This document shows, one piece after another, positions 1 through 8,158 of a DNA stretch of 48,853 nt. A program made the translations under genes and the position numbers. The notes under the pieces were generated by a model. It saw nothing but the letters and a program-made list of their open reading frames with translations, was not told the origin of the DNA and ran no database searches. Each line of letters opens with the position of its first letter. The first letter of the stretch is position 1. Source of the DNA: Bacillota bacterium (GTDB lineage Bacteria; Bacillota; Clostridia; Lachnospirales; Lachnospiraceae); NCBI GenBank assembly GCA_023423045.1, contig JAFAGA010000033.1, forward strand, positions 1 through 48,853. The letters are read 5' to 3'.

Positions 1-129
1 AGTCCAGCTAAGAAATGTCAATAGTGAATTAAAAAACTTCTGATAGTTTTATTAAATGAAAAAAGAGTGACTTTAATAGACCTTTTGACATTACATCAAA
101 CGGCTGGTTCGAAGGAGGTATGTATTACA

Positions 130-1446
130 TTAAGCAGCGATGTCGCATCTCGCTTTTAAGTAATTCTTTTGATGTTCTTCAGGTGTGATGATTTGAAATT
201 CTTTTTCATCACGAAGAATGGCAAATACAATGTTACAAACTTTATGCATGACAGCACCAAGTGCCACCATTTTTGGCTTTGCTTCACATTTTTTAAGGTA
301 GTAATCACGAAGCACAGGATTCTTAGCAGAACCATTTTGATTCTTGCTTATACTGATTAAAGCCATTGTGTGAAGGACACGTCTGGCAATGCGAGAACCG
401 CGTTTTGACATATTTATTTTAGTTCCTTCAAATTTACCAGATTGCTTTACAGCTGGATCTAAACCAAAGTAAGCAAACAGCTGCTTTGGAGAGTGAAATG
501 CAGAGAAGTCGCCAATTTCACTCATAAGAGATACCGCAGAAAGGAAACCTGCACCTTTGTATGATTCAATAAGGTGAATCTGCTGTACAAATTTAGTATC
601 CCCGTTGGCATCAACAAGCTCATGCATGTTTTCCAATATAGAAGCGATTTCTTCATCATACTGGCGGATAAAACGTATGTAAATCTGGATACGCTTGAAG
701 TTACTGCTGATAGAATGACCAAAGGTTTTTGAGTCATTTGCGGCCTGAATAATGGCATTATACTTGTTGTTAGCATATGTAAGTCCAAATCGTGCAGTGG
801 AACGGATGGAGTCAACGATTTCCTGCTTGTCCGCTGAAAGAAAAGCATCTGGAGAAGTGTACTTTTCTAATAAAGTAAGCGAAGTATTGGTAGTTATTTT
901 TGAAAAGATTTTCAAGTATTGTGGAAATACCATACGGAGCTCACCTTGTAACTTATTGATATAGGCTGACCGGTTATCCATCAGATCGTAATACTCCCTT
1001 GAAAGATTTCTTAAATCAAGAGCGAGTTCGGATGGTATCAGAGAAACTTTCAAATCCGGTTTTAAGCCAATTAAAGCAGCCTTTTTTGAATCGAAACGGT
1101 CATTATGCACTTTTCTTATGTTGATATTTGTGCTACTCTTAGTGATGATAGGATTGATAACCGAGCAGTTAAAACCCTTATCACGAAGATAGCAGAAGAG
1201 TGGGTAATGATAAATTCCCGTGGATTCCAGAAAGATGCGACTTTCTAAGGAATACAACTCTTCTGCTTCTTTTATTTTAGAGACAGCGAGTTCCAGGGAT
1301 TCAATACTAGAATGTAGGATTTTATAAGGCTTTCCTACAAGGGTCTGGTTTGGAAGTGCGATAGACATCCATGTGAAGTCCGCACCAACATCCATACCGA
1401 CAGAGATGAATAAATCATCGAAATTAAATATAACTTTGTTTGACAT
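130..1446 (-). CDS. IS110-family DEDD transposase
   Basis: This recombinase of 438 residues moves the insertion sequence. The N-terminal half is the RuvC-like DEDD domain: Asp19 in VGMDVGADF, Glu in FLESTGIYHY, and the Asp pair in HNDRFDSKKAA. The C-terminal half is the Transposase_20 domain, with EIGDFSAFHSPKQ, AYFGLDPAVKQSG and the MSKRGSRIARR motif carrying the conserved serine. The start at 1446 is chosen over an upstream in-frame ATG at 1536 because AAAGGAG lies about ten bases before it and family homology begins there. In this family the enzyme works with a structured RNA made from the non-coding end next to the gene, and such a region is present just upstream. Length is full for the family and no frameshift is seen, so the gene may be active. 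Confidence 0.93.
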   Translation of the reverse strand: MSNKVIFNFDDLFISVGMDVGADFTWMSIALPNQTLVGKPYKILHSSIESLELAVSKIKEAEELYSLESRIFLESTGIYHYPLFCYLRDKGFNCSVINPIITKSSTNINIRKVHNDRFDSKKAALIGLKPDLKVSLIPSELALDLRNLSREYYDLMDNRSAYINKLQGELRMVFPQYLKIFSKITTNTSLTLLEKYTSPDAFLSADKQEIVDSIRSTARFGLTYANNKYNAIIQAANDSKTFGHSISSNFKRIQIYIRFIRQYDEEIASILENMHELVDANGDTKFVQQIHLIESYKGAGFLSAVSLMSEIGDFSAFHSPKQLFAYFGLDPAVKQSGKFEGTKINMSKRGSRIARRVLHTMALISISKNQNGSAKNPVLRDYYLKKCEAKPKMVALGAVMHKVCNIVFAILRDEKEFQIITPEEHQKNYLKARCDIAA

Positions 1447-1559
1447 GAGCGAAAGCTCCTTTCTGATAGGAATCCATTTCCAGTGCAATGAGTACACAAC
1501 CTTGCGAGTTATGCGGGTATAGCCTGTGGCTCCCAACCAGCTAAATCATAAAACCTCAT

Positions 1560-1800
1560 TGAATGGACTAATTGACTAAAATACAGGTATGAGCCAGTAG
1601 GAACTGGCTTCCCAAGGAGGAAAACATTCTTTCTCCTATCCAAAGAGATGATACCTTATGATAAGTCTGGTGTCTATCAGGGAACCTCAGACATGTTAGA
1701 TAAATAGTAACTTCTGATTAAGGATGAATTCCTTATTCAGTTACAGAATAAAAAGATGTTAGTAAGATATAAGCCTTGTTGGCTATATCATTATTATACA
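1560..1800 (-). ncRNA. Candidate IS110 bridge RNA region
   Basis: The stretch between the transposase start and the element's outer end contains three clear stem-loops. The first is 1766-1789 (GATAT/ATATC plus AGCC/GGCT). The second is 1714-1740 (a ten-pair stem with one mismatch, loop TGAAT). The third is 1592-1609 (AGCCAGT/ACTGGCT, loop AGGA). Between the second and third lies an internal loop-like segment that holds AAGGAGG at 1614-1620, identical to the flanks of the element. IS110 elements are known to express an RNA from this end that pairs with target and donor DNA. RNA limits and the guide assignment are inferred. Confidence 0.45.
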
Positions 1801-1841
1801 AGGAGGAGCTTTTATGTCTGCGTAAGTGGCAGGAAAATCGC

Positions 1842-3512
1842 TTAGAATAATCCGGTAATCATACCGCTCTCATCCACATCGATTCCTTCCGCGGCAGGGA
1901 CCTTCGGTAATCCCGGCATTGTCATTACCGTACCGGTAATCGCTACCACGAAGCCTGCTCCTGCAGACACATATACCTCTCTGATATTGATACGGAAGCC
2001 CTCCGGCCTTCCCAGCCTGGAGGCGTCATCAGATAGGGAATACTGATTCTTAGCCATACAGACGGGCAGCTCCTTATAGCCCAAGGACTCGATTGTTCTG
2101 ATTGCGTTCTCCGCAGCCGGATCATAGGTGACTCCATCCGCACCATAGATCTCCTTTGCAATGGTATCTATCTTCTCTTTAATGGACAAGTTTACATCGT
2201 ATAGCGGTCTGTAGTTGCTCGGTCTTTTTTCAATGGTAGCAAGAACCTTTTTCGCCAGATCCAGTCCGCCTTCTCCGCCCTTCTCCCATACTTCACATAA
2301 GGAGAACTCACAATCTCTTCCTACACAGAATTCCCGGATATACTGAAGCTCCGCCTCGGTGTCCGATACAAAACGGTTAAGCCCTACTACCACTGGAACC
2401 CCGAATTTCTGAAGATTCTCAATATGCTTCTCCAGGTTGACAATTCCCTTCTTCAAAGCCTCCAGATTCTCAGTCCCCAACTCTGTCTTGAGTACACCGC
2501 CGTTATATTTTAATGCTCTGACTGTCGCTACCAGAACAATTGCATCCGGCTTAAGTCCGGCCATCCGGCATTTAATATCCAGGAATTTTTCGGCTCCCAG
2601 ATCCGCACCGAAGCCGGCTTCCGTTACCACCACATCGGCCAGCTTTAAGGCAGTCTTAGTCGCTCTCACACTATTACAGCCATGGGCTATATTGGCAAAG
2701 GGTCCGCCGTGAATGATTGCCGGTGTATTTTCCAAGGTCTGAATTAAATTAGGCTTCAGGGCATCCTTCAGCAACGCCGCCATGGCTCCGACGGCATTCA
2801 GCTGCTTTGCCGTTACGGGCTGCCCATCATAATTGTAAGCAACAACAATTCTTCCAAGCCTCTCCTTTAAATCCCGCATATCCTCTGCGAGGCACAGCAC
2901 GGCCATGATTTCCGAAGCAACCGTAATAATAAAATGGTCTTCCCTTACAATTCCGTCTGCCTTTCTTCCAAGGCCCACAACAATGTTGCGGAGTACCCGG
3001 TCATTCATATCAACACAGCGCTTCCATACGATCTGGTTCGTGTCAATTCTCAGCAAGTTTCCCTGCTGGATGTGATTATCCAGCATTGCTGCCAGAAGAT
3101 TGTTGGCAGATGTGATTGCATGAAAATCACCGGTAAAATGCAGATTTAAATCCTCCATGGGAACCACCTGGGCATTACCGCCGCCGGCCGCTCCTCCCTT
3201 GATGCCAAAGCAGGGTCCCAGAGATGGCTCTCGCAAAGCAATACAGGATTTTACCTCCATAAGTCCTAATGCCTGTCCCAATCCAACGGTTGTTGTCGTT
3301 TTTCCCTCTCCTGCGGGAGTGGGATTGATTGCCGTCACCAGTACCAGCTTTCCATCCGGATTATCTTTTACTTTATCCCATAGTTCATCGGACAGCTTTG
3401 CCTTGTGCTTTCCGTAATATTCTAAATCATCCTCCGGGATATTCAGCTTTTCTGCTACTTCCCTGATATGTTTCAGTTGTGCTTCCTGTGCTATTTGAAT
3501 GTCTGATTTCAT
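1842..3512 (-). CDS. fhs: Formate-tetrahydrofolate ligase
   Basis: This cytosolic enzyme joins formate to tetrahydrofolate with ATP, giving 10-formyltetrahydrofolate for one-carbon metabolism; in acetogens it is also a step of the Wood-Ljungdahl pathway. The 556-residue length is exactly the family norm. The nucleotide-binding loop TPAGEGKTTTT lies at residues 65-75, and the conserved EPSLGPCFGIKGGAAGGG segment follows. The start at 3512 (MKSDIQ) is chosen over an in-frame ATG 33 bases upstream because it matches family length and has AGGGGA before it. No other folate gene is adjacent, so it appears monocistronic. It is intact. Family identity is certain; its role as an acetogenic or merely biosynthetic enzyme cannot be told from this window. 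Confidence 0.97.
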   Translation of the reverse strand: MKSDIQIAQEAQLKHIREVAEKLNIPEDDLEYYGKHKAKLSDELWDKVKDNPDGKLVLVTAINPTPAGEGKTTTTVGLGQALGLMEVKSCIALREPSLGPCFGIKGGAAGGGNAQVVPMEDLNLHFTGDFHAITSANNLLAAMLDNHIQQGNLLRIDTNQIVWKRCVDMNDRVLRNIVVGLGRKADGIVREDHFIITVASEIMAVLCLAEDMRDLKERLGRIVVAYNYDGQPVTAKQLNAVGAMAALLKDALKPNLIQTLENTPAIIHGGPFANIAHGCNSVRATKTALKLADVVVTEAGFGADLGAEKFLDIKCRMAGLKPDAIVLVATVRALKYNGGVLKTELGTENLEALKKGIVNLEKHIENLQKFGVPVVVGLNRFVSDTEAELQYIREFCVGRDCEFSLCEVWEKGGEGGLDLAKKVLATIEKRPSNYRPLYDVNLSIKEKIDTIAKEIYGADGVTYDPAAENAIRTIESLGYKELPVCMAKNQYSLSDDASRLGRPEGFRINIREVYVSAGAGFVVAITGTVMTMPGLPKVPAAEGIDVDESGMITGLF

Positions 3513-3560
3513 TGTTTCCCCTGCCTTTCTCATTTTGTAATACAAAATATCTTATATCTG

Positions 3561-3589
3561 ATTGTAGCGATTTATCTGCCATTATTCAA
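3561..3589 (-). promoter_or_regulatory. Probable sigma-A promoter of fhs
   Basis: On the minus strand TTGAAT (3584-3589) and TACAAT (3561-3566) are 17 bases apart, about 50 bases upstream of the fhs start. Spacing is ideal and each box is one or two bases off consensus. Confidence 0.55.
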
Positions 3590-3685
3590 GATGACTTTAC
3601 TATTTTCATTTATTAATTATGGTAATTATTCGGTATATTAATATTAATAAGTTCTTTCGTGCTGTATTTTAGGGCATTTTAGCGC

Positions 3686-3691
3686 TATAAT
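3686..3691 (+). promoter_or_regulatory. Possible -10 box for the HAD phosphatase
   Basis: A perfect TATAAT lies about 100 bases upstream of the phosphatase start in the divergent region. The matching -35 (TGTATT, 17 bases upstream) is weak, so this is tentative. Confidence 0.35.
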
Positions 3692-3788
3692 GCAAATAAT
3701 ACTTGCGTTTCGAATAGAGGAAAGCTATACTATTTATAATTTAACCCGAATAATTCCGCTTGTGATGAATATAGAAAGGATGTACCTA

Positions 3789-4433
3789 ATGAAATTTAAC
3801 ACCGTGATTTTTGATTTGGACGGAACCCTATTGAATACCTTGGATGATCTGAGGGATAGTTTGAACGAAGTTCTGGTTTCTAACGGCTATGGTTCAAAGA
3901 GCCTTGAGGAGGTCAGGCGGTTCGTAGGTAACGGAGTCAGGAATCTGGTTCGCAGATCCGTCCCGGAGGAGTGTACCGCGGATGAAGTAACTCTTATTAT
4001 GGAAGCGTTTAAGGAAAACTACAGGCATAATATGCAGAATAAGACAAGACCTTATAACGGTATTATGGAACTGCTTCTGGACCTGAACCGTTTTAATTAT
4101 AAAATAGCCATAGTATCCAATAAATATGATGCCGCCGTAAAGGAGCTGTCCCGAACCTATTTTGGTAACCTCTTTCCCGTTGCAATTGGCGAAACACCTG
4201 AGATTAAGAGAAAGCCCGCTCCGGACAGCATCTATACTGCTGTAAAAGAATTAGGCTCCGATCTGCGTTCCGCTGTTTTGGTCGGTGATTCCGAGACCGA
4301 TGTGCAGACTGCAAAGAATGCAGGTATCCCGTGTATCGGTGTTACCTGGGGCTTCCGCTGCCGTGAAGTGCTGCGAAGTGAAGGAGCAGCTTATCTTATC
4401 GATACCCCGAAAGAGCTTCTTACCTTGTTATAA
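3789..4433 (+). CDS. HAD-family phosphatase (phosphoglycolate phosphatase-like)
   Basis: A 214-residue haloacid-dehalogenase hydrolase with all four motifs. Motif I is DLDGTLLNT (nucleophile Asp9, acid/base Asp11), motif II IVSNK, motif III KRKPAPD with the lysine, and motif IV VGDSETDV. A helical cap lies between motifs I and II, as in the Gph/PpaX group, whose members remove phosphate from phosphoglycolate or from pyrophosphate. The start at 3789 has AAAGGA eight bases upstream and begins right at the motif I strand; longer in-frame starts add a non-conserved tail. The gene is divergent from fhs and ends in a strong hairpin. The substrate cannot be fixed from sequence. Confidence 0.88.
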   Translation: MKFNTVIFDLDGTLLNTLDDLRDSLNEVLVSNGYGSKSLEEVRRFVGNGVRNLVRRSVPEECTADEVTLIMEAFKENYRHNMQNKTRPYNGIMELLLDLNRFNYKIAIVSNKYDAAVKELSRTYFGNLFPVAIGETPEIKRKPAPDSIYTAVKELGSDLRSAVLVGDSETDVQTAKNAGIPCIGVTWGFRCREVLRSEGAAYLIDTPKELLTLL

Positions 4434-4467
4434 TTAGGCTCTGACTGAAGATAGCGAGATTCATATA

Positions 4468-4500
4468 AGAGATGGCTGCTTTCATCAATCAGCCATCTCT
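4468..4500 (+). terminator. Hairpin terminator after the HAD phosphatase
   Basis: Eleven perfect base pairs (AGAGATGGCTG with CAGCCATCTCT) around an 11-base loop lie 35 bases past the stop. The trailing sequence is pyrimidine-rich rather than a pure T run. The next gene is convergent, which fits a terminator. Confidence 0.75.
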
Positions 4501-4554
4501 CTTCCTGTATTCCTCTGGTCCCCTTACTCAATCCTGTGCCGCGGCAAGGAGAAA

Positions 4555-5592
4555 CTATAACACCGCCGACTCAATTATTCTGAAAGATTTATTCTCACAA
4601 TTTATCTCCGCCAATATTCCATAGGGCAGACATATCTTTGGTTCCGTATGACCAAAATTCATATTGACCAGCACCGGCAAATCCTCTCTGTGAAACTCTG
4701 CCAGAACCTTCTTAATTACAACATTATATTCATTATAGAGGGCTTCATCCTGCGGCTTTCCAAAGATCATTCCGCGGATACAGCTTAAAATCCCGGTAAC
4801 ACCATAAAAACGCAGGGCTATCTCTACATACCAGACCGGGGGCTTTTCTTCGGAGGTTTCAAAAAACAATATGGTATGATCAAAGGATGTCTTGTCCGGG
4901 AAAAGCTCTGTTCCCCGGAGCATGTCAAAGACCTCCAGGCATCCGCCTAACAATCTGCCCTGTACCGTTCCCTTCCCCTGTAACAATTCATATCCATGGT
5001 TTGGACGCTTTTTTCTTGAAATATTCTGATTTTCTATGAGCCAGGGAAGGTATTCACTGGTCCACTCCTCTGCCGGAGGAATCATACCGATGGGTTCGTC
5101 GGAGAATAATGTCTTTTTAAGCCATCTCACGGTATAATCGTCCATAGCTACGTTTTCTGCAAAGTCCGTCAGCAGTGCGGGCCCGTAGATGCTGGATATT
5201 CCCGCTTTATAGCACATCAGATGAGTGGTCGTGGTGTCGGAATAACCTATGAATATCTTCGGATTCCTACGGATCACATCAAAATCAATATAAGGAAGCA
5301 TACGAATGCTTTCAATCCCTCCGATACAGGCAATCACGCCCTTGATCTCCGGGTCACAAAAAGCATTCATTAGATCCTCGGCTCTTTTCTCAGGATGCTC
5401 ATAGATATATTCCGAGCCCTTCAGAGTATGAGCCATCTCTCTGACCTTCAGGCCGAATACCTTCTCCAGACGTTCTTTTCCCTGACGGTAACGCCAGAGA
5501 ATGCTCTCATCTCCTGCTCCGCCCCAGGATAGGCTGACGGTTGCCACCGTGTCTCCCTGATGTAGTCTTGACGGTTTGATCAACTCCTTCAT
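4555..5592 (-). CDS. S66-family peptidase (LD-carboxypeptidase / MccF-like)
   Basis: A 345-residue serine peptidase of family S66. Members either trim L,D-peptide bonds in murein recycling (LdcA) or cleave acyl-sulfamoyl antibiotics and aminoacyl-nucleotides (MccF). The N-terminal strand VATVSLSWGGAG, the nucleophile motif GYSDTTT (serine near residue 116) and a C-terminal GHTEPK segment supplying the likely catalytic His are visible. The NPKIFIGYSD form and the extended middle region resemble the MccF side of the family. There is no signal peptide, so it is cytosolic. The start at 5592 has GAGGAGG five bases upstream. It is the last of three same-strand genes with two ATP-grasp ligases, which suggests it may release what they attach. 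That link is inference. Confidence 0.85.
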   Translation of the reverse strand: MKELIKPSRLHQGDTVATVSLSWGGAGDESILWRYRQGKERLEKVFGLKVREMAHTLKGSEYIYEHPEKRAEDLMNAFCDPEIKGVIACIGGIESIRMLPYIDFDVIRRNPKIFIGYSDTTTTHLMCYKAGISSIYGPALLTDFAENVAMDDYTVRWLKKTLFSDEPIGMIPPAEEWTSEYLPWLIENQNISRKKRPNHGYELLQGKGTVQGRLLGGCLEVFDMLRGTELFPDKTSFDHTILFFETSEEKPPVWYVEIALRFYGVTGILSCIRGMIFGKPQDEALYNEYNVVIKKVLAEFHREDLPVLVNMNFGHTEPKICLPYGILAEINCENKSFRIIESAVL

Positions 5593-5657
5593 GATGTCCT
5601 CCTCTCTTATCTTCAAACAGACCTCAATTTATATCTCAACTATAGCCTGAATAGTCT

Positions 5658-6542
5658 TTAAATAGTCCTTAAACAGTTCCGTATAAAGTATAAATATCTT
5701 TCTGCTATATTGATATCAGAGCATTGATAGAGCATTCTGGAGCCCACTACATCCTCAATCTCATTAAATATCAGTTCTCCTTCATCTCCTATAATAAAAT
5801 CAATACCCACCAGTCCAAAATCGAATTCCTCCATGATCTGTTCCACAATGGCCCGCTCTTCCTGCCGCAGCGAATACAATCTTACTTCTCCTCCCAGAGA
5901 AAAATTCGATTTAAAGCCTTCCTTCGCAGTGCGCAGTACAGAGGCGATAATCTCTCTGCCAATGACATATACCCTAAGATCCTGATGCCTGCCTCCGGTC
6001 AGCGGTTGTACAACGATGTCGCTTGATCCAAGCCCCTCCCTGATCGTGGAAACGCTTGAAGATGGCTCATCCTCTTTAGCCCGGTGCAGAAAGACCTGGT
6101 TTCCTCCGTGTCCATCCACCGCTTTTATCACAATAGGCCCCTGGGCAAACCTTGCAGGGTCTAGTACCTCATCAACCTGAAAATTCCGAAAGAAGCAGGT
6201 GTCTAACATCCTGATACCGGTTTTGGCCAGATATTGATAGGTTCTGGCCTTATCATTGCAAATCTCTGAGACCATGGAATTATTGAATACACGGATTCCC
6301 ATGGCTTCCAGTTGTCTGCTCAGTAACGGATAGATTGCGCGGCAGATTGCAAAATCCGGCCTCTCAAGCTCCTTCCCTCCGGAGCTGATAAAGCATCTTC
6401 CCTCCCGGACGCCAAATTCCAGTTCTTCGACCAGAAGAAGCTGGATTTTAACTCCCAGTTTATTTCCTTCCCCGACATAAAACTGGATATATTTTTTATT
6501 GTATACCGCGCTGTCCCGATAGTAAATGATCCAGCCAACCAT
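5658..6542 (-). CDS. RimK-like ATP-grasp protein A
   Basis: A 294-residue ATP-grasp fold protein of the RimK/glutathione-synthetase type, which normally joins an amino acid or peptide to a carboxylate through an acyl-phosphate. An N-terminal pre-ATP-grasp domain (to about residue 95) is followed by NDKARTYQYLAKTGI, the ATP-binding IVIKAVDGHGGNQVF, and QDLRVYVIG. The C-terminal metal site reads NEIEDVVGS, whereas typical RimK has E-V-N-S. That replaces the usual metal-binding asparagine, so chemistry or substrate may differ. No leader or membrane segment is present. It follows a paralogue (6817-7683) on the same strand across a repeat-rich spacer and precedes an S66 peptidase. GGAGGTAAC sits just before its ATG. 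The substrate is unknown. Confidence 0.8.
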   Translation of the reverse strand: MVGWIIYYRDSAVYNKKYIQFYVGEGNKLGVKIQLLLVEELEFGVREGRCFISSGGKELERPDFAICRAIYPLLSRQLEAMGIRVFNNSMVSEICNDKARTYQYLAKTGIRMLDTCFFRNFQVDEVLDPARFAQGPIVIKAVDGHGGNQVFLHRAKEDEPSSSVSTIREGLGSSDIVVQPLTGGRHQDLRVYVIGREIIASVLRTAKEGFKSNFSLGGEVRLYSLRQEERAIVEQIMEEFDFGLVGIDFIIGDEGELIFNEIEDVVGSRMLYQCSDINIAERYLYFIRNCLRTI

Positions 6543-6632
6543 AGTTACCTCCGTTCCGGGAACGCCAAGGTATCATAAATACCTTGTATCCCATGGATTT
6601 CATATCGCTAATTCTTATATCTCCAATACATT

Positions 6633-6717
6633 GCACCATAGCTCAATATGCACCACAGTTCAATCTGCATCACAGTTCAATCTGAAGCTTAGTTCAATTT
6701 GCATCACAATTTAATTT
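6633..6717. repeat. Five tandem 17-bp repeats between two ATP-grasp genes
   Basis: Five directly adjacent 17-base units start at 6633, 6650, 6667, 6684 and 6701. The consensus is GCAYCACAGTTCAATCT on the plus strand, and units 2 and 3 differ by one base. They are followed by two copies of a 22-23-base unit (6718-6740 and 6741-6762, starting ATATCATCAACAGC) and a degenerate end at 6763-6780. Unit length is not a multiple of three, so no repeat peptide is encoded; the longest minus-strand reading frame inside is about 20 codons. The array is in the leader region of ATP-grasp protein A. Confidence 0.85.
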
Positions 6718-6816
6718 ATATCATCAACAGCATTTAATTTATATCATCAACAGCTCACATCTGCATCTCAGATCATCAATACTTTGAGCCAAGTGATCAA
6801 GTGTACATCATCTTAA

Positions 6817-7683
6817 TTACAGTCTTTCCCTTATATGCCTAAGAATAGCATCAGCTGCATCTACTCCCGTACAGTCATAGATGTTTTTAAAATGGGCATT
6901 GGAATTCACCTCGCAGACCAGAGGCTCTTCCTCTTCGCCAAAGAGAAGATCCACCCCGGCAAAATCCAGTCCAATAATATCACAGCAGCGGACTGCAAGC
7001 TCCTGTTGTCGCTTTGTCGGTTCAAAGGATCGCATCTTCCCGCCGATGGTCAAATTTGCCCGAAAATCGCCATTTTCCGAATAGCGGTACATTCCGGCAA
7101 TTACTTTACCGCCGACAACCTGCAGACGAATATCTCTGCCGAAGCTCGATTGAAGGAATTGCTGAAACAAAACCGGCTTGCTTCCGATGGACTTCATACG
7201 CTCTATGCATTCCTCCCTGCTGTGAACCAGGTATACCTGCTGACCGAAGGAGCCGAAGCATTCCTTAATCACCATCGGAAAGCCCAAACGGAGTTCCACC
7301 GCATCTAAGAAATGATAATTGGTATAGCCAATATTCTCAAAGGTCATGGGTGCAAGAATCGTTTCTGGCATCGGGATTCCCTCCCTCATCAACATAAGAT
7401 GGGTCAGAGCCTTATCATCACAGGTTTCAATGGCTTTTGCCGAATTAAATACGGGATAACCCAACTGCTCCAGATATGTCGCCAGCTTAATATCCTTGTC
7501 CCAAAAAAGAATGAAGTCCGCCTGTTTTTCTGGAGGTCTCATGGTTATATCAATTAATATCTGTGCATTTGTCCTTAACTCCATGGAAATTCCATGCTTT
7601 TCTGCTGCCGATAGCAGCCGGTCATGGATATCGTTAAACTTATTGGACTGCAAAAATTCATTAACAATTAAAATGCCCTGCAT
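6817..7683 (-). CDS. RimK-like ATP-grasp protein B
   Basis: A 288-residue ATP-grasp ligase, paralogous to the gene at 5658-6542. An N-terminal domain (residues 1-95, with FILFWDKDIKLATYLEQ) precedes CDDKALTHLMLMREGIPMPET. The ATP lysine region is FPMVIKECFGSFGQQVYLV, followed by GRDIRLQVVGG and the complete metal-binding CEVNSNAHF of RimK-type alpha-L-glutamate ligases. It therefore looks catalytically complete, unlike its neighbour, which has NEIED there. The pair could form one functional unit with one active and one divergent subunit. The product could be a poly-amino-acid tail on a protein, cofactor or wall precursor; sequence alone does not decide. A weak GAGAGGA lies upstream of the ATG. 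Confidence 0.82.
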   Translation of the reverse strand: MQGILIVNEFLQSNKFNDIHDRLLSAAEKHGISMELRTNAQILIDITMRPPEKQADFILFWDKDIKLATYLEQLGYPVFNSAKAIETCDDKALTHLMLMREGIPMPETILAPMTFENIGYTNYHFLDAVELRLGFPMVIKECFGSFGQQVYLVHSREECIERMKSIGSKPVLFQQFLQSSFGRDIRLQVVGGKVIAGMYRYSENGDFRANLTIGGKMRSFEPTKRQQELAVRCCDIIGLDFAGVDLLFGEEEEPLVCEVNSNAHFKNIYDCTGVDAADAILRHIRERL

Positions 7684-8158
7684 TATTTCCTCTCGCTTCC
7701 TGCTCTCATACTATGGCCTATTGTAGCACAAGTCCATGTGAAATTCCAGTTCCTTTCATTCTGCAAATCGAATGTGAAAATCAAGTGCAAATCAAGTCAT
7801 GTGTCAATTTAGCGTCCTTGAGAGGCACTGTCTATCATTTTTCAGAGCAGAGCAAACAACAGGAAACGGCAAGCCACTTCTCTTATGTTAATAAAGTGTT
7901 CTCATCTTACATCAATTAGAGCACACAGACGAAATCGAAATCTGGCATATCTGGATGGGAATGGAAGTTCCAGCAGGACAACGAACGAGAAAAGGGACGT
8001 TATAAAATGATTTTTATCTGCAATACAGCTGTAGTATTCTTAACTTATACTACTATGTATCGTAGAAAAGCTTCATTTTGCAACATCCCTTTGATTTTCT
8101 ATCTATTTCCTGTTGTTGGCTATCTATCTCTGAATTATAGCAGCTTTCTTAACTATGA
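7684..8158. other. Gene-free spacer, 475 bases
   Basis: I see no convincing reading frame. A TACAAT at about 7725-7730 on the minus strand could be the -10 of ATP-grasp protein B, but its -35 is poor. The rest is AT-rich and unstructured by eye, with no clear terminator after the FtsK-type gene. Confidence 0.5.

Larger units (their letters stand above)
112..1806 (-). mobile_element. IS110-family insertion sequence
   Basis: The element consists of one transposase gene read on the minus strand plus about 360 bases of non-coding sequence upstream of it. Its likely limits are two copies of AAGGAGG, at 112-118 and 1800-1806. They would be the shared core/target left by the recombination, because IS110 elements normally make neither terminal inverted repeats nor long target duplications. 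The right end would then be only about 18 bases beyond the transposase stop. The element is certain from the transposase; the exact ends are inferred from the 7-base repeat. No second copy is in the window. Confidence 0.7.

Noticed and set aside
3513..3788. Folate riboswitch before fhs
   Set aside because: The leader between the predicted promoter and the start is about 50 bases and lacks the expected structure.
6633..6780. CRISPR-like array
   Set aside because: Units are directly adjacent with no unique spacers, and no cas gene is present. It is a simple tandem repeat.
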